This document shows, one piece after another, positions 1 through 8,408 of a stretch of DNA of 64,000 bases. How positions within the stretch are numbered: position 1 is the first letter of the stretch; every line of letters begins with the position of its first letter. The notes beneath the pieces were generated by a model. It searched no databases. It was not told the DNA's origin and worked only from the letters and a program-made list of their open reading frames with translations. Source of the DNA: CALIZF01 sp046292445 (GTDB lineage Bacteria > Pseudomonadota > Alphaproteobacteria > Rhodobacterales > Rhodobacteraceae); NCBI GenBank assembly GCA_046292445.1, contig JBKBQT010000015.1, positions 9,421 to 73,420 on the forward strand, read 5' to 3'. The translations under genes and the position numbers were made by a program.

Positions 1-1079
1 CGGCCCGGCGTCTCGAAGGCCCGGTGCACGTTCCACAGCGGGCAGGCCCCGCCGAACCGGGCGAATTGCAGCCGCGTCGCCGAGTGCCGCTTGGTGATCG
101 TGCCGGCCTGATCGACCCGAACGAAAAAGAACGGGATGCCCTTGAGGCCGGGGCGCTGCAGGGTCGAAAGGCGGTGCGCCACCTGTTCGATCGAGGCGCC
201 GAACGTGTCGGCCAGCCGTTCCAGATCGTGCCGCATCCGCTGCGCCGCGCCGAGGAAGGCGCGATAGGGCATCAACGCCGCCCCGGCGAAATGGTTGGCA
301 AGGCCGACCCGCGCGATGTCCCGCGCCGCCTCGGTCTGGAACCGGGCGAGATCGAGCGTCGCCTCGATCAGGTCGCGCTGCAGGATCAGCGCCACCTGAT
401 GCAAGAGCTGGAACCGCCGCGTCGCATCCGGCACGCGGGCCGAAACCGTCAGCCGCCGCCCCGCCGCGTCATAGCGGCGCACATCCCCGGCATCCTCGAG
501 CGCCACCGCGATGCCGCGCGCGCCCAGCGCCTCGCGCACCAGCGGCAGGATGTCGGCACCGGGGGCGAGGTCGCGCACGAAATGCTCGGCCGCGCGGTCC
601 ACCGCGTCGATGTAGTTATCGCAATAATGAAAGAAATCGCGCACCTCTTCCCAGGGGCTCGGCCGCAGCGCCGCCCCCTCGCGCCCCAGCGCCTCGTCGA
701 GCGAGGCGAGCCGTTCGTGCGTCTGCCGGTAGGCGCGGTGCAGGTCGAGAAACGCCCGCGCCAGTGCCGGCGCGTTGGACGCGGCAAGGCGCAGGTCCGC
801 AAGGGGCGGCGGCGCGGTGAACACCGGATCGGCCAGCGCCTCGCGCATGTCGCTGACGATCCGCTCGGAATCGCCTGCCGCAAGGTCGGTGACATCGAAC
901 CCGAACTCCGCCGCCAGCCGCAGCACGACGGCCGCCGATACCGGGCGATGGTTGTTCTCCATCTGGTTGAGATAGGGCAGCGAGACGCCCAGCTTGGCGG
1001 CAAAGGCCTTTTGCGTGACCCCGATCCGCAAGCGCATCGCGCGCAGCGCGGCCCCGGCATAGAGCTTTTGCGTCGCCAT
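1..1079 (-). CDS. ScfR/PccR-like XRE-family transcriptional regulator (C-terminus beyond window)
   Basis: Translating from the ATG at 1079 gives about 359 residues that stay open to the window edge, so the C-terminus is missing. Residues about 9-65 form an XRE/Cro helix-turn-helix (VTQKAFAAKLGVSLPYLNQ). The middle holds a degenerate IrrE/ImmA-like segment (LLHQVALI instead of HExxH). The last visible part (ARFGGACPLWNVHRAFE) matches the DUF2083 domain of short-chain fatty acyl-CoA regulators. Members of this family (PccR, RamB, MccR) sense acyl-CoAs and control propionyl-CoA or glyoxylate-type assimilation. An inverted repeat with TTTGCAAA half-sites lies 12 bp upstream of the ATG, so autoregulation is likely. 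The target genes are not in view. Family assignment is firm; the effector is inferred. Confidence 0.88.
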   Translation of the reverse strand, partial: MATQKLYAGAALRAMRLRIGVTQKAFAAKLGVSLPYLNQMENNHRPVSAAVVLRLAAEFGFDVTDLAAGDSERIVSDMREALADPVFTAPPPLADLRLAASNAPALARAFLDLHRAYRQTHERLASLDEALGREGAALRPSPWEEVRDFFHYCDNYIDAVDRAAEHFVRDLAPGADILPLVREALGARGIAVALEDAGDVRRYDAAGRRLTVSARVPDATRRFQLLHQVALILQRDLIEATLDLARFQTEAARDIARVGLANHFAGAALMPYRAFLGAAQRMRHDLERLADTFGASIEQVAHRLSTLQRPGLKGIPFFFVRVDQAGTITKRHSATRLQFARFGGACPLWNVHRAFETPG

Positions 1080-1091
1080 CCCGCCCCCAAT

Positions 1092-1123
1092 GGTTTGCAA
1101 AGGCAGCCTAGCCTTTGCAAACC
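1092..1123. promoter_or_regulatory. ScfR-type operator: 13-bp perfect inverted repeat with two TTTGCAAA sites
   Basis: TTTGCAAA occurs at 1094-1101 and again at 1114-1121. The arms extend to 13 bp (GGTTTGCAAAGGC and its exact reverse complement) around a 6-bp centre (AGCCTA). The repeat sits directly upstream of the regulator's start codon. From memory, Rhodobacter sphaeroides PccR binds two TTTGCAAA copies separated by 4 bp; here the separation is 12 bp, so the half-site centres are 20 bp apart. The sequence is seen directly; the operator role is inferred from position and family. Confidence 0.75.
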
Positions 1124-1136
1124 CGCGCCGGCAAGG

Positions 1137-2378
1137 TCAGACGGCCAGCCCGAGCGCGCGGTTGCGGCGGATCACGGCAAGGATCGACGCCAGCGCCAGG
1201 ACCGAAGTGCCGAGCATCACCACGATCAGCGGCACCTCCGTCCCCCCCGGCACAAGCAGCGCACCGGCGAGCGCCGCCATCGCCGCGCCCCCGCCGATGG
1301 TCAACGCCCCGCCGAGGCCCGAGGCCGAGCCCGCAAGGTCCGGGCGCACCGACATCATCCCGGCGGTCGAATTGGGCAGCGTCATCCCGTTGCCGAGCCC
1401 GACGAGCGTGACGAGGCCGAAGAACACCGCCGGCCCGCCGAGCCCCGCCAGCGTCAGCACGAGCAGCAGGCCCAGCCCGCCGCACAGGATCAGCGACCCG
1501 AGGAGCACCATGCGCGTCAGCCCCACCTGCACCGAATACCGCCCCGAGACGAAGTTGCCGGCCGCATACCCCACCGCAGGCGCGCCGAACACAAGGCCGA
1601 GCGCGCCCGGCGTCAGCCCGAAGATCTCGCTGCCCACGAAGGGCGCGCCGCCGAGGAAGGAAAAGAACGCCCCCGACGAGGCCGAGGCGCAGACCGCATA
1701 GCCCCAGAACCGGCGCGAGGCGAAGAGCGCGGGATATTCGCGGAACTGCGCCGCGAGGCTCGCCTGCCGGCGCGCCGCCGTCTCGCCCATGTCGGCCCAG
1801 CACAGCAGACCGACCGCCGCGCCGCAGACGGCCAGCAAACCGAAATTCGCCTGCCAGCCGAAAATCTCGTCCAGCGCGCCGCCGATCATCGGGCCGACCA
1901 TGGGCACAAGCGCCATGCCCATCGTGACATAGCCGATCATCGACGCGGCCTGCGCATCGGGCACCATGTCGCGCACCACCGCCCGCGCGAGCACGAAACC
2001 GGTCGCGATCACCGCCTGCGCCATGCGGAACACGAGGAACACCGTCGCATTCGGTGCGATCAGCGTGCCCAGCGTTGCCAGCACGAACAGCACGCAGGCG
2101 CCGAGCACGAGCGGGCGGCGGCCATAGCGGTCAGACAGCGGTCCGATCGCCAGTTGCAGCACCGCCGACAGGCCGAGATAGAGCGGCACCGAAAGCTGCA
2201 TCACCGCATAGGGCACGCCGAACCACTCGGCCATCGCCGGCAAGGAGGGCAGGAACACGTTGAGCGACAGGGCGGACAGGCCTGTCAGGATGACCAGCGT
2301 CATGATATGCGGCGGTGTGGTCCGGTCGAGGAACCGGACGACGGGGCGCGCGGCGCTGTCGGGCTGGGCGATGCTCAT
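1137..2378 (-). CDS. Bcr/CflA-family drug-resistance MFS transporter
   Basis: A 413-residue inner-membrane protein with about 12 hydrophobic segments. The loop between helices 2 and 3 (GPLSDRYGRRP, residues about 79-89) is MFS motif A. The segment LARAVVRDMV in helix 5 resembles the drug/H+ antiporter motif of Bcr/CflA proteins. The family exports bicyclomycin, chloramphenicol, cysteine and other small molecules using the proton gradient. The gene lies 57 bp upstream of the ScfR-type regulator on the same strand, but the operator between them suggests the regulator has its own promoter. The substrate cannot be predicted. Confidence 0.88.
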   Translation of the reverse strand: MSIAQPDSAARPVVRFLDRTTPPHIMTLVILTGLSALSLNVFLPSLPAMAEWFGVPYAVMQLSVPLYLGLSAVLQLAIGPLSDRYGRRPLVLGACVLFVLATLGTLIAPNATVFLVFRMAQAVIATGFVLARAVVRDMVPDAQAASMIGYVTMGMALVPMVGPMIGGALDEIFGWQANFGLLAVCGAAVGLLCWADMGETAARRQASLAAQFREYPALFASRRFWGYAVCASASSGAFFSFLGGAPFVGSEIFGLTPGALGLVFGAPAVGYAAGNFVSGRYSVQVGLTRMVLLGSLILCGGLGLLLVLTLAGLGGPAVFFGLVTLVGLGNGMTLPNSTAGMMSVRPDLAGSASGLGGALTIGGGAAMAALAGALLVPGGTEVPLIVVMLGTSVLALASILAVIRRNRALGLAV

Positions 2379-2875
2379 GGGCGGCAGCTAGCCCGCCCGC
2401 CGCGCAAAGTCCATCGCAACGCCGCACAGCCCGGGCCGCCCCTTTGCACCGGGAGACGGGTCAGAGCAGCGGATCGCCCGAAAAGCCGAAGTCCCGCACC
2501 GTTCGCGGTCAGCGTGTCGTCCCCGTCGCCGCCTTGGATTAACGATCCCGGCCCGCCGGCAGGCACGAACAGCCTGTCGATGCCGGCAACCCCGCAAAGG
2601 CGGCCCGCGCCCGCATTCCAGAGCTGGTCATCGCCTTCCTCGCCCCAGAGCCGGTCGTCGCCCGCACCGCGATAGAACGTGTCGCGCCCCTCGTTGCCAT
2701 AAAGCCGGTCGTCGCCCTCGCCGCCCGAGGCGACATCGTCGCTGCCGCGACCCTCGAAGCGGTCGTTGCCGCCGCCGACATCGCCGGGGATGAAGAAAAG
2801 ATCGCTCGCGAGCGTGCCGACGATGCTCTCGCGGCGATTGGTGTTGCGGAAAGCAGCATGGCATCTCCCCACCAA
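2375..2875 (-). pseudogene. short RTX (GGxGxD) calcium-binding repeat protein, probably decayed
   Basis: The frame contains RTX nonapeptide repeats (GGEGDDRLYGNEGRD, GAGDDRLWGEEGDDQLW, GGDGDDTLT), which fold as Ca2+-binding beta rolls in secreted type I substrates. Only about 100 residues are repeat-like. There is no ATG in frame at the 5' end (TTG 2875 or GTG 2872 would have to serve), and after DDTLTA the sequence becomes Arg-rich and runs into the efflux gene. A shift of one base near 2505 gives a tidy ending (VRDFGFSGDPLL, stop at 2461). I read this as a remnant or frameshifted gene. A small functional protein is possible but less likely. Confidence 0.5.
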
Positions 2876-2922
2876 TTAACGCCCGTAAACCAAGAAGCGG
2901 ATTCGATCCACCGCCAAGGCGC

Positions 2923-4581
2923 TCAGCGCTGCGCGCCGCGCCAGTCGTGATGAACCCAGGGCTCCAGGTTCATCGGCGCCAGCGGTGCCCGCCCCATCAG
3001 GTGATCGGCCGCCTTTTCCCCCACCATGATCGCGGGCGCGTTCAGGTTGCCGTTGGTGATGCGCGGGAAGACGGAGGTGTCGGCGACCCGCAGCCCCTCG
3101 ACCCCGATCACCCGGCATTCCGGGTCGACCACCGCCAGCGGATCGTCCGCCCGCCCCATCCGCGCCGTGCCGCAGGGGTGATAGGCGCTTTCGGCATGGT
3201 CGCGGACAAAGGCGTCGAGCGCGGCATCGGTCTGGACGGCGGCGCCCGGCTGGATCTCGTGGCGCACATGCGCGGCCATCGCCGGCTGCGCGAAGATCTC
3301 GCGCGCGAGGCGGACGCAGGTGCGGAAATCGGCCCAGTCCTGCGGTTCGGACATGGAGTTGAACCGGATCACCGGCGGCGCATCGGGATCGGCGCTGCGC
3401 AGCCCGACCGACCCGCGCGCGGCGGATCGCATCGGCCCGACATGCGCCTGGAACCCGTGCCCCTCGGCCGCGACCCGGCCGTCATAGCGCACTGCCATGG
3501 GCAGGAAATGGAACTGGATGTCCGGGTAATCCACCCCTGCGGCGGACCGGATGAACCCGCCCGCCTCGAACTGGTTCGACGCGCCAAGGCCGCGGCGCGT
3601 GAGCAGCCACTGCGCCCCGACCAGCGCCTTGCCCCAGAGGTTCCAGTAGCGGAACAGCGTGATCGGCGCGCGGGCGGCGAACTGCACATAGACCTCGAGA
3701 TGATCCTGCAGGTTCGCCCCGACCCCCGGGCGGTCGGCCAGCACCGGAATGCCATGGCCGCGCAAATCCTCCGCCGGCCCGATCCCCGAGAGCATCAGCA
3801 GCTTGGGCGTGTTGATCGCCGAGGCCGCCAGCACCACCGCCCGCCCGGCGCGGACCGTCTCGACAGCGGCCCCCCGCGCCACCTCGACCCCGACCGCCCG
3901 CCGCCCCTCGAACACCACTCGCCGCGCCAGCGCCCGCAGCACCCGCACCCGGCCCGACCTCAAGGCGGGGCGCAGATAGGCATTCGCGGCCGACCAGCGC
4001 CGCCCCTGCCAGATCGTCGCCTCGAGCGCGCCGAACCCTTCCTGCTGCGCGCCGTTGCAGTCGGCCGTCACGGGATAGCCCGCCTGCCGCCCCGCCTCGA
4101 TGAAGGCCCCGAACAGCGGATTGGACCGCGGGCCGCGGGTGACATGCAGCGGCCCGCCCTGCCCCCGCCAAGCCGGATCGCCGCCATCGGCCTGCCCGTG
4201 CCAATCCTCCATCCGCCGGAAATAGGGCAGCACATCCGCGTAGGACCATCCTGCCGCCCCCGCCTCGGCCCAATGGTCGAAATCGCGCGCATGGCCGCGG
4301 ACATAGACCATCCCGTTGATCGAGGACGACCCGCCGAGCACCTTGCCGCGCGGCACCGCAAGGCGGCGGCCGCCGAGGTGCGGCTCGGGCTCGCTCGACA
4401 GCCCCCAGTCGTAACGCGCCATGCCCATCGGCGTGCTCAGCGCGGCGGGCATCTGGATGAACGGACCGGCATCGGTGCCGCCATGCTCGACCACCGTGAC
4501 CCGCAGGCCGCCCTCGGCCAGACGATACGCCATCGCGCAGCCCGCCGACCCCGCCCCCACGATCACCACATCCGCGTCCAT
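2923..4581 (-). CDS. betA: choline dehydrogenase (GMC oxidoreductase)
   Basis: A 552-residue FAD-dependent GMC oxidoreductase that oxidises choline to betaine aldehyde at the inner membrane. The N-terminus has the dinucleotide fold ([17 protein letters not shown]). GMC signatures follow ([36 protein letters not shown]). The catalytic His-Asn region is [12 protein letters not shown] and [19 protein letters not shown] near the C-terminus. The length equals that of E. coli BetA. The open frame extends upstream, but that part reads the preceding gene in another frame; the ATG at 4581 immediately precedes the FAD motif. It follows betB by 56 bp on the same strand, so the pair should be co-transcribed. 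A related GMC alcohol dehydrogenase is the only alternative, and betB next door argues against it. Confidence 0.9.
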   Translation of the reverse strand: MDADVVIVGAGSAGCAMAYRLAEGGLRVTVVEHGGTDAGPFIQMPAALSTPMGMARYDWGLSSEPEPHLGGRRLAVPRGKVLGGSSSINGMVYVRGHARDFDHWAEAGAAGWSYADVLPYFRRMEDWHGQADGGDPAWRGQGGPLHVTRGPRSNPLFGAFIEAGRQAGYPVTADCNGAQQEGFGALEATIWQGRRWSAANAYLRPALRSGRVRVLRALARRVVFEGRRAVGVEVARGAAVETVRAGRAVVLAASAINTPKLLMLSGIGPAEDLRGHGIPVLADRPGVGANLQDHLEVYVQFAARAPITLFRYWNLWGKALVGAQWLLTRRGLGASNQFEAGGFIRSAAGVDYPDIQFHFLPMAVRYDGRVAAEGHGFQAHVGPMRSAARGSVGLRSADPDAPPVIRFNSMSEPQDWADFRTCVRLAREIFAQPAMAAHVRHEIQPGAAVQTDAALDAFVRDHAESAYHPCGTARMGRADDPLAVVDPECRVIGVEGLRVADTSVFPRITNGNLNAPAIMVGEKAADHLMGRAPLAPMNLEPWVHHDWRGAQR

Positions 4582-4637
4582 CGCCCGCCCGTCCCGGCTG
4601 CGGCTGGCCCTGCAGGCAGGGCCGCCCGCACGCGCCT

Positions 4638-6092
4638 TCAGTAAGGTGCCGCCACCGGCCCCATGCCCACGTAAACAGACTTGACGCGCGTGTAATGCTC
4701 GACCGCCGCACGCCCGTTCTCGCGCCCGACGCCCGAAAGCTTGACGCCGCCGAACGGCGCCTCGACCGGGGTGAGGTTGTAGGCGTTGATCCAGCATGTC
4801 CCGGCGTCGATCCGCGCGATGATGCGGTGCGCGCGCGCGAGATCGGCCGTGAACACACCCGCCGCAAGGCCGTAGGGCGAGGCATTGGCGCGGGCCACCA
4901 CCTCGTCCTCGGTCTCGAAGGCCAGAACGGCCATCACCGGCCCGAACACCTCTTCCCGCGCGATTTCCATCGCGTCGGTCACGTCGGCGAACACGGTCGG
5001 CTGCACGAAGCACCCCGCATCCCCCTGCCGCGCGCCGCCGGTGACCAGCCGCGCGCCCGCGGCCCGCGCCCGCGCGATGAAGCCCAGAACGCGCTCCATC
5101 TGCGCGGCCGACACCAGCGGCCCCATCTGCGTGCCCGCGTCCAGCGGATCGCCCAGCCGGATCGCCGCGGTGCGCGCCGCAAGCCGGTTTAGGAACGCCG
5201 GCAGGATGCCGCGCTGCACGAAGACCCGCGTGCCGTTGGAACAGACCTGCCCGGCGGAATAGAAATTGCCCAGCATCGCCCCGCCGACCGCCGAATCGAG
5301 GTCGGCGTCGTCGAACACGATCAGCGGCGACTTGCCGCCCAGTTCCATCGTCGCCGCCTTGATCCCCCCGGCGGCGGCGGCATAGACCCGCCGCCCCGTC
5401 GCCACCGACCCGGTGAGCGACACCTTGGCCACCCGCGCGTCCGCCACCAGCGCCGCGCCGACCTCGGGCCCGCCCTGCACGACGTTGAACACGCCCGGCG
5501 GCAGGCCCGCCTCGGCCAGGATCGCGGCAAGCAGCAGCGCGCCGAGCGGCGTGACCTCGGACGGCTTGAACACCATCGCATTGCCGAGCGCGAGCGCGGG
5601 GGCCGCCTTCCAGCAGGCGATCTGGCTGGGGTAGTTCCAGGCCCCGATCCCGACGCAGACGCCCAAGGGCTCGCGCAGGGTATAGACGAAATCGCCGCCC
5701 CCCGCCGGGATCGTCTCGCCCGTCACGGTCGCCGCCAGCCCCGCGAAATATTCCAGCGCATCGGCCCCGGACGGCCAGTCGGCCACCCGCGTCTCGGCGA
5801 TCGGCTTGCCGGTGTCGAGCGTCTCGAGCCGGGCGAGCGCCTCGCCCCGCGCGCGGATCAGGTCGGCGGCGCGGCGCAGGATGCGCCCGCGCTCCACCGG
5901 GCGCAGCGCGGCCCAGGCCGGCTGGGCGCGCGCGGCCGCCGCAAGCGCCGCCTCGATCACCGCCGGCGTCGCGCCATGGACGCAGGCGATCTCGGCCCCG
6001 GTTGCAGGGTGGATCACAGGGATCGCGGGGCCGGCGCTGTCCTCGTGCGGCGTGCCCTCCACGAAATGGCTCGCCGCCGGATCAGCGCGCAT
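4638..6092 (-). CDS. betB: betaine-aldehyde dehydrogenase
   Basis: A 484-residue NAD(P)+-dependent aldehyde dehydrogenase converting betaine aldehyde to glycine betaine, an osmoprotectant and methyl donor. The catalytic Glu lies in [17 protein letters not shown] and the nucleophilic Cys in [12 protein letters not shown]. The cofactor segment is [15 protein letters not shown], and the C-terminal [20 protein letters not shown] is typical of BetB. It is the first gene of a betB-betA pair. The usual regulator (betI) and choline transporter or sulfatase genes are not next to it, so control must come from elsewhere or from an unrecognised upstream site. Confidence 0.92.
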   Translation of the reverse strand: MRADPAASHFVEGTPHEDSAGPAIPVIHPATGAEIACVHGATPAVIEAALAAAARAQPAWAALRPVERGRILRRAADLIRARGEALARLETLDTGKPIAETRVADWPSGADALEYFAGLAATVTGETIPAGGGDFVYTLREPLGVCVGIGAWNYPSQIACWKAAPALALGNAMVFKPSEVTPLGALLLAAILAEAGLPPGVFNVVQGGPEVGAALVADARVAKVSLTGSVATGRRVYAAAAGGIKAATMELGGKSPLIVFDDADLDSAVGGAMLGNFYSAGQVCSNGTRVFVQRGILPAFLNRLAARTAAIRLGDPLDAGTQMGPLVSAAQMERVLGFIARARAAGARLVTGGARQGDAGCFVQPTVFADVTDAMEIAREEVFGPVMAVLAFETEDEVVARANASPYGLAAGVFTADLARAHRIIARIDAGTCWINAYNLTPVEAPFGGVKLSGVGRENGRAAVEHYTRVKSVYVGMGPVAAPY

Positions 6093-6172
6093 GGGCCGCC
6101 CCCTTGAATGCTGCCTGTCGCCCCGGGGCGTAGAGCATTGCGGCTCGCCCGGTCAATCGGCGATGCGGGGGT

Positions 6173-7114
6173 TCAGCCCTTGAGCGCGTTGACCGCCGGT
6201 GTCACCGGGCGGCGCCGCAGCCGCGCCTCGCGCCAGGTGATGTAGCTGACCGCGGCGATGATGATCGCGCCGCCGGCGAGCACGAAGGGATCGACCGCCT
6301 CGCCGAAGACCGCAAGGCCGAGGAGCGTCGCCCAGACCAGTTGCAGGAACGTCACCGGCTGGGTCACCGACAGCGGCGCGGCGCCGATGGCGCGCTGCAT
6401 CGCATAGTGGCCGAAGGTCGCGAAGGCAGCGACGAGGCCGAGCCAGAGCACGGGCTCGACCCCGACCGGCACCCAGACCGCCAGCGCCAGCGGGGCGAGC
6501 GCGACCGTCACCGTCAGCGACATGAGCGCGACCACGGTGCCGGCCGGGATCAGCGCCGACAGCCGTTTGGCCAGCAGATAGGACGCCGCAAAGGCCGCAG
6601 CCGCGCCAAGCTGCGCCAGATGACCCGGCAACACCTCGCGCAGGCCCGGCCGCAGGATCACCAGCGCACCGATGAGCGCCACGGCAATGGCCGCCAGCCG
6701 CCGCGCCGCCAGCCGCTCGCCGAAGAACAGCGCCGCGCCCAGCGTCACGAGCACCGGGTTGAGATACCCGATCGCCGTGACCTCGGCCACCGGCAGGCGG
6801 GCCATGGCATAGAACCAGCAGACGACCGCCACCGTATGCGCCGCCCCGCGCCAGAGCGCCGGCCCCGCCACGCCGGGCGGCAGGCCCTGCAGCAAGAGCG
6901 GGACAAGCACCGGCACGAGGAACGCCGCGCCCCAGGCAAAGCGCAGAAAGGCCGATTGCGCCGCGGGCAGGTCGGTGCCGAGATACCGCACGATCCCCGT
7001 GACCCCGACGAAGGACAGCCCGGCGGCGAACATCCACAGCACCCCGACAAGCGGGCGGGGCGGCGGGGCGGAAGGATCGGCGGGGCGGGGCGGCATGGGG
7101 GCGAGGTGACGCAA
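6173..7114 (-). CDS. EamA-family (DMT) transporter
   Basis: A 313-residue inner-membrane protein with ten predicted hydrophobic helices in two EamA repeats, the first about residues 24-150 and the second about 165-295. The Pro-rich N-terminus (residues 1-22) is not conserved-looking, and Met7 at 7096 is an alternative start. DMT proteins export or import amino acids, nucleosides, S-adenosylmethionine and similar small molecules. FAAGLSFVGVTGIVRYLG and EVTAIGYLNPVLVTLGAALFFGE are typical of the SAM/riboflavin-uptake-like group. It stands alone between betB and yebC. No substrate can be assigned. Confidence 0.83.
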   Translation of the reverse strand: MRHLAPMPPRPADPSAPPPRPLVGVLWMFAAGLSFVGVTGIVRYLGTDLPAAQSAFLRFAWGAAFLVPVLVPLLLQGLPPGVAGPALWRGAAHTVAVVCWFYAMARLPVAEVTAIGYLNPVLVTLGAALFFGERLAARRLAAIAVALIGALVILRPGLREVLPGHLAQLGAAAAFAASYLLAKRLSALIPAGTVVALMSLTVTVALAPLALAVWVPVGVEPVLWLGLVAAFATFGHYAMQRAIGAAPLSVTQPVTFLQLVWATLLGLAVFGEAVDPFVLAGGAIIIAAVSYITWREARLRRRPVTPAVNALKG

Positions 7115-7186
7115 GACGCGGGCCGGCGCAAGGGCCCGTGCCGCCGGCCCCTGCCCGCGCGTTTGCCCGCGCGCCGGCCGGGCGGG

Positions 7187-7930
7187 TCAGAGCCGCGCGG
7201 CGACCTCGTCCGGGATGTCGAAGTTGGCGGTGACGGCCTGCACGTCCTCGTCCTCTTCCAGCGTGTCGATGAGCTTCATCAGCCTCGCCGCCACTTCGGC
7301 ATCGGCGACCATCGTGCGGTTCTGCGGCCGCCAGACGAGCTTGGATTCGGTCGATTCCCCCAGCGCCTTTTCCAGCGCATCGGACACATCCGACAGGGCA
7401 TCGGGCGCGCAATAGACCCAGTGCCCGTCCGCGTCGCTCTCGACGTCATCCGCGCCGGCCTCCAGCGCGGCCATCAGCACCGTGTCGGCATCCCCCGCCT
7501 CCGGGGGATAGGTGATCTCGCCCACCCGGTCGAACATGAAGGCGACCGATCCGGTGGTGCCGAGGTTTCCCCCGTTCTTGGTGAAATAGCTGCGCACGTT
7601 CGAGGCGGTGCGGTTGAGGTTGTCAGTCATCGCCTCGACGATGATCGCGATCCCCTCGGGGCCGTAACCCTCATACCGGATTTCGGTATAGTCCTCGGCA
7701 TCGCCGCCCATGGATTTCTTGATCGCGCGCTCGATCACGTCCTTAGGCATCGACTGCGCCTTGGCCGCCTTGACGGCGAGGCGCAGGCGCGGGTTCTTTT
7801 CCGGGTCCGGGTCGCCCATCTTGGCGGCCACGGTGATCTCCTTGGACAGCTTGGAGAACATCTTTGACCGCAGCTTGTCCTGCTTGCCCTTGCGATGCTG
7901 GATGTTCGCCCATTTGGAATGGCCGGCCAT
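7187..7930 (-). CDS. YebC/PmpR-family protein (transcription or translation modulator)
   Basis: A 247-residue cytoplasmic protein of the highly conserved YebC family. The N-terminus [18 protein letters not shown] is diagnostic, followed by [19 protein letters not shown] and [16 protein letters not shown]. The C-terminal acidic stretch ([10 protein letters not shown]) matches domain III. Members have been described as DNA-binding regulators (PmpR) and as ribosome-associated factors that help at difficult peptide bonds. In many bacteria it sits near ruvC; here it has no such neighbour. Family identity is certain; the molecular role is family knowledge only. Confidence 0.95.
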   Translation of the reverse strand: MAGHSKWANIQHRKGKQDKLRSKMFSKLSKEITVAAKMGDPDPEKNPRLRLAVKAAKAQSMPKDVIERAIKKSMGGDAEDYTEIRYEGYGPEGIAIIVEAMTDNLNRTASNVRSYFTKNGGNLGTTGSVAFMFDRVGEITYPPEAGDADTVLMAALEAGADDVESDADGHWVYCAPDALSDVSDALEKALGESTESKLVWRPQNRTMVADAEVAARLMKLIDTLEEDEDVQAVTANFDIPDEVAARL

Positions 7931-8026
7931 GGTGCCTCCGTCGTCTGTGCCCGTAGCGTCTGCGCCCCGCGTGGCCGGTCTATAGGCAGGGCGGCGGGTA
8001 TCGGCAAGACACCCGCGGCAGGCGGG

Positions 8027-8398
8027 TCAGCGCACGGCGGTCGGGTCCGGCGGAGGCGAGGCAAAGGCGGTGACGCGCCCCGCGGCATCGGTCACTTCGA
8101 TCACCGCGAAGGGTCGCAGCAGGTCGTCCGCTGCCAGCAGCCCCAGCCCTTCCTCGACGATGCGGCGCAGGATGTTCGATCTGGGGTCGGCCGTGACGCG
8201 CCACGTCAGGTCCGGGCAGTTGGCAAACCGTCCCAAGCCCGTCGTGAACGGCGTCAGCGCGACGCAGCGCGCGCCGTCGTCGCGGTGCACCACGAGGACC
8301 GAACGCACGATCTCGGCCGCGATCGGCTCGGGCGCCGCCCGCACGGTGCCGCAGGCGGCGAGCAGGGCAAGCGCGGGCAACAGGGCGATCCGGGTCAT
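8027..8398 (-). CDS. small predicted lipoprotein, unknown function
   Basis: A 123-residue protein with a signal peptide and lipobox (LLAAC, Cys16), predicted to be lipid-anchored in the periplasm. The mature part contains two Cys (RCVALTPF, FANCPDLTW) that could form a disulfide. I recognise no domain. It begins 10 bp after the SLC13 transporter with a good ribosome site (GAGGAG), so the two are likely co-transcribed. Function unknown. Confidence 0.7.
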   Translation of the reverse strand: MTRIALLPALALLAACGTVRAAPEPIAAEIVRSVLVVHRDDGARCVALTPFTTGLGRFANCPDLTWRVTADPRSNILRRIVEEGLGLLAADDLLRPFAVIEVTDAAGRVTAFASPPPDPTAVR

Positions 8399-8408
8399 GG
8401 GCAGCTCC

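Noticed and set aside
24..2675. 883-codon open frame on the plus strand
   Set aside because: It is the antisense shadow of the ScfR regulator and efflux genes; composition is Arg/His-rich with no domain, as expected for GC-rich codon third positions.
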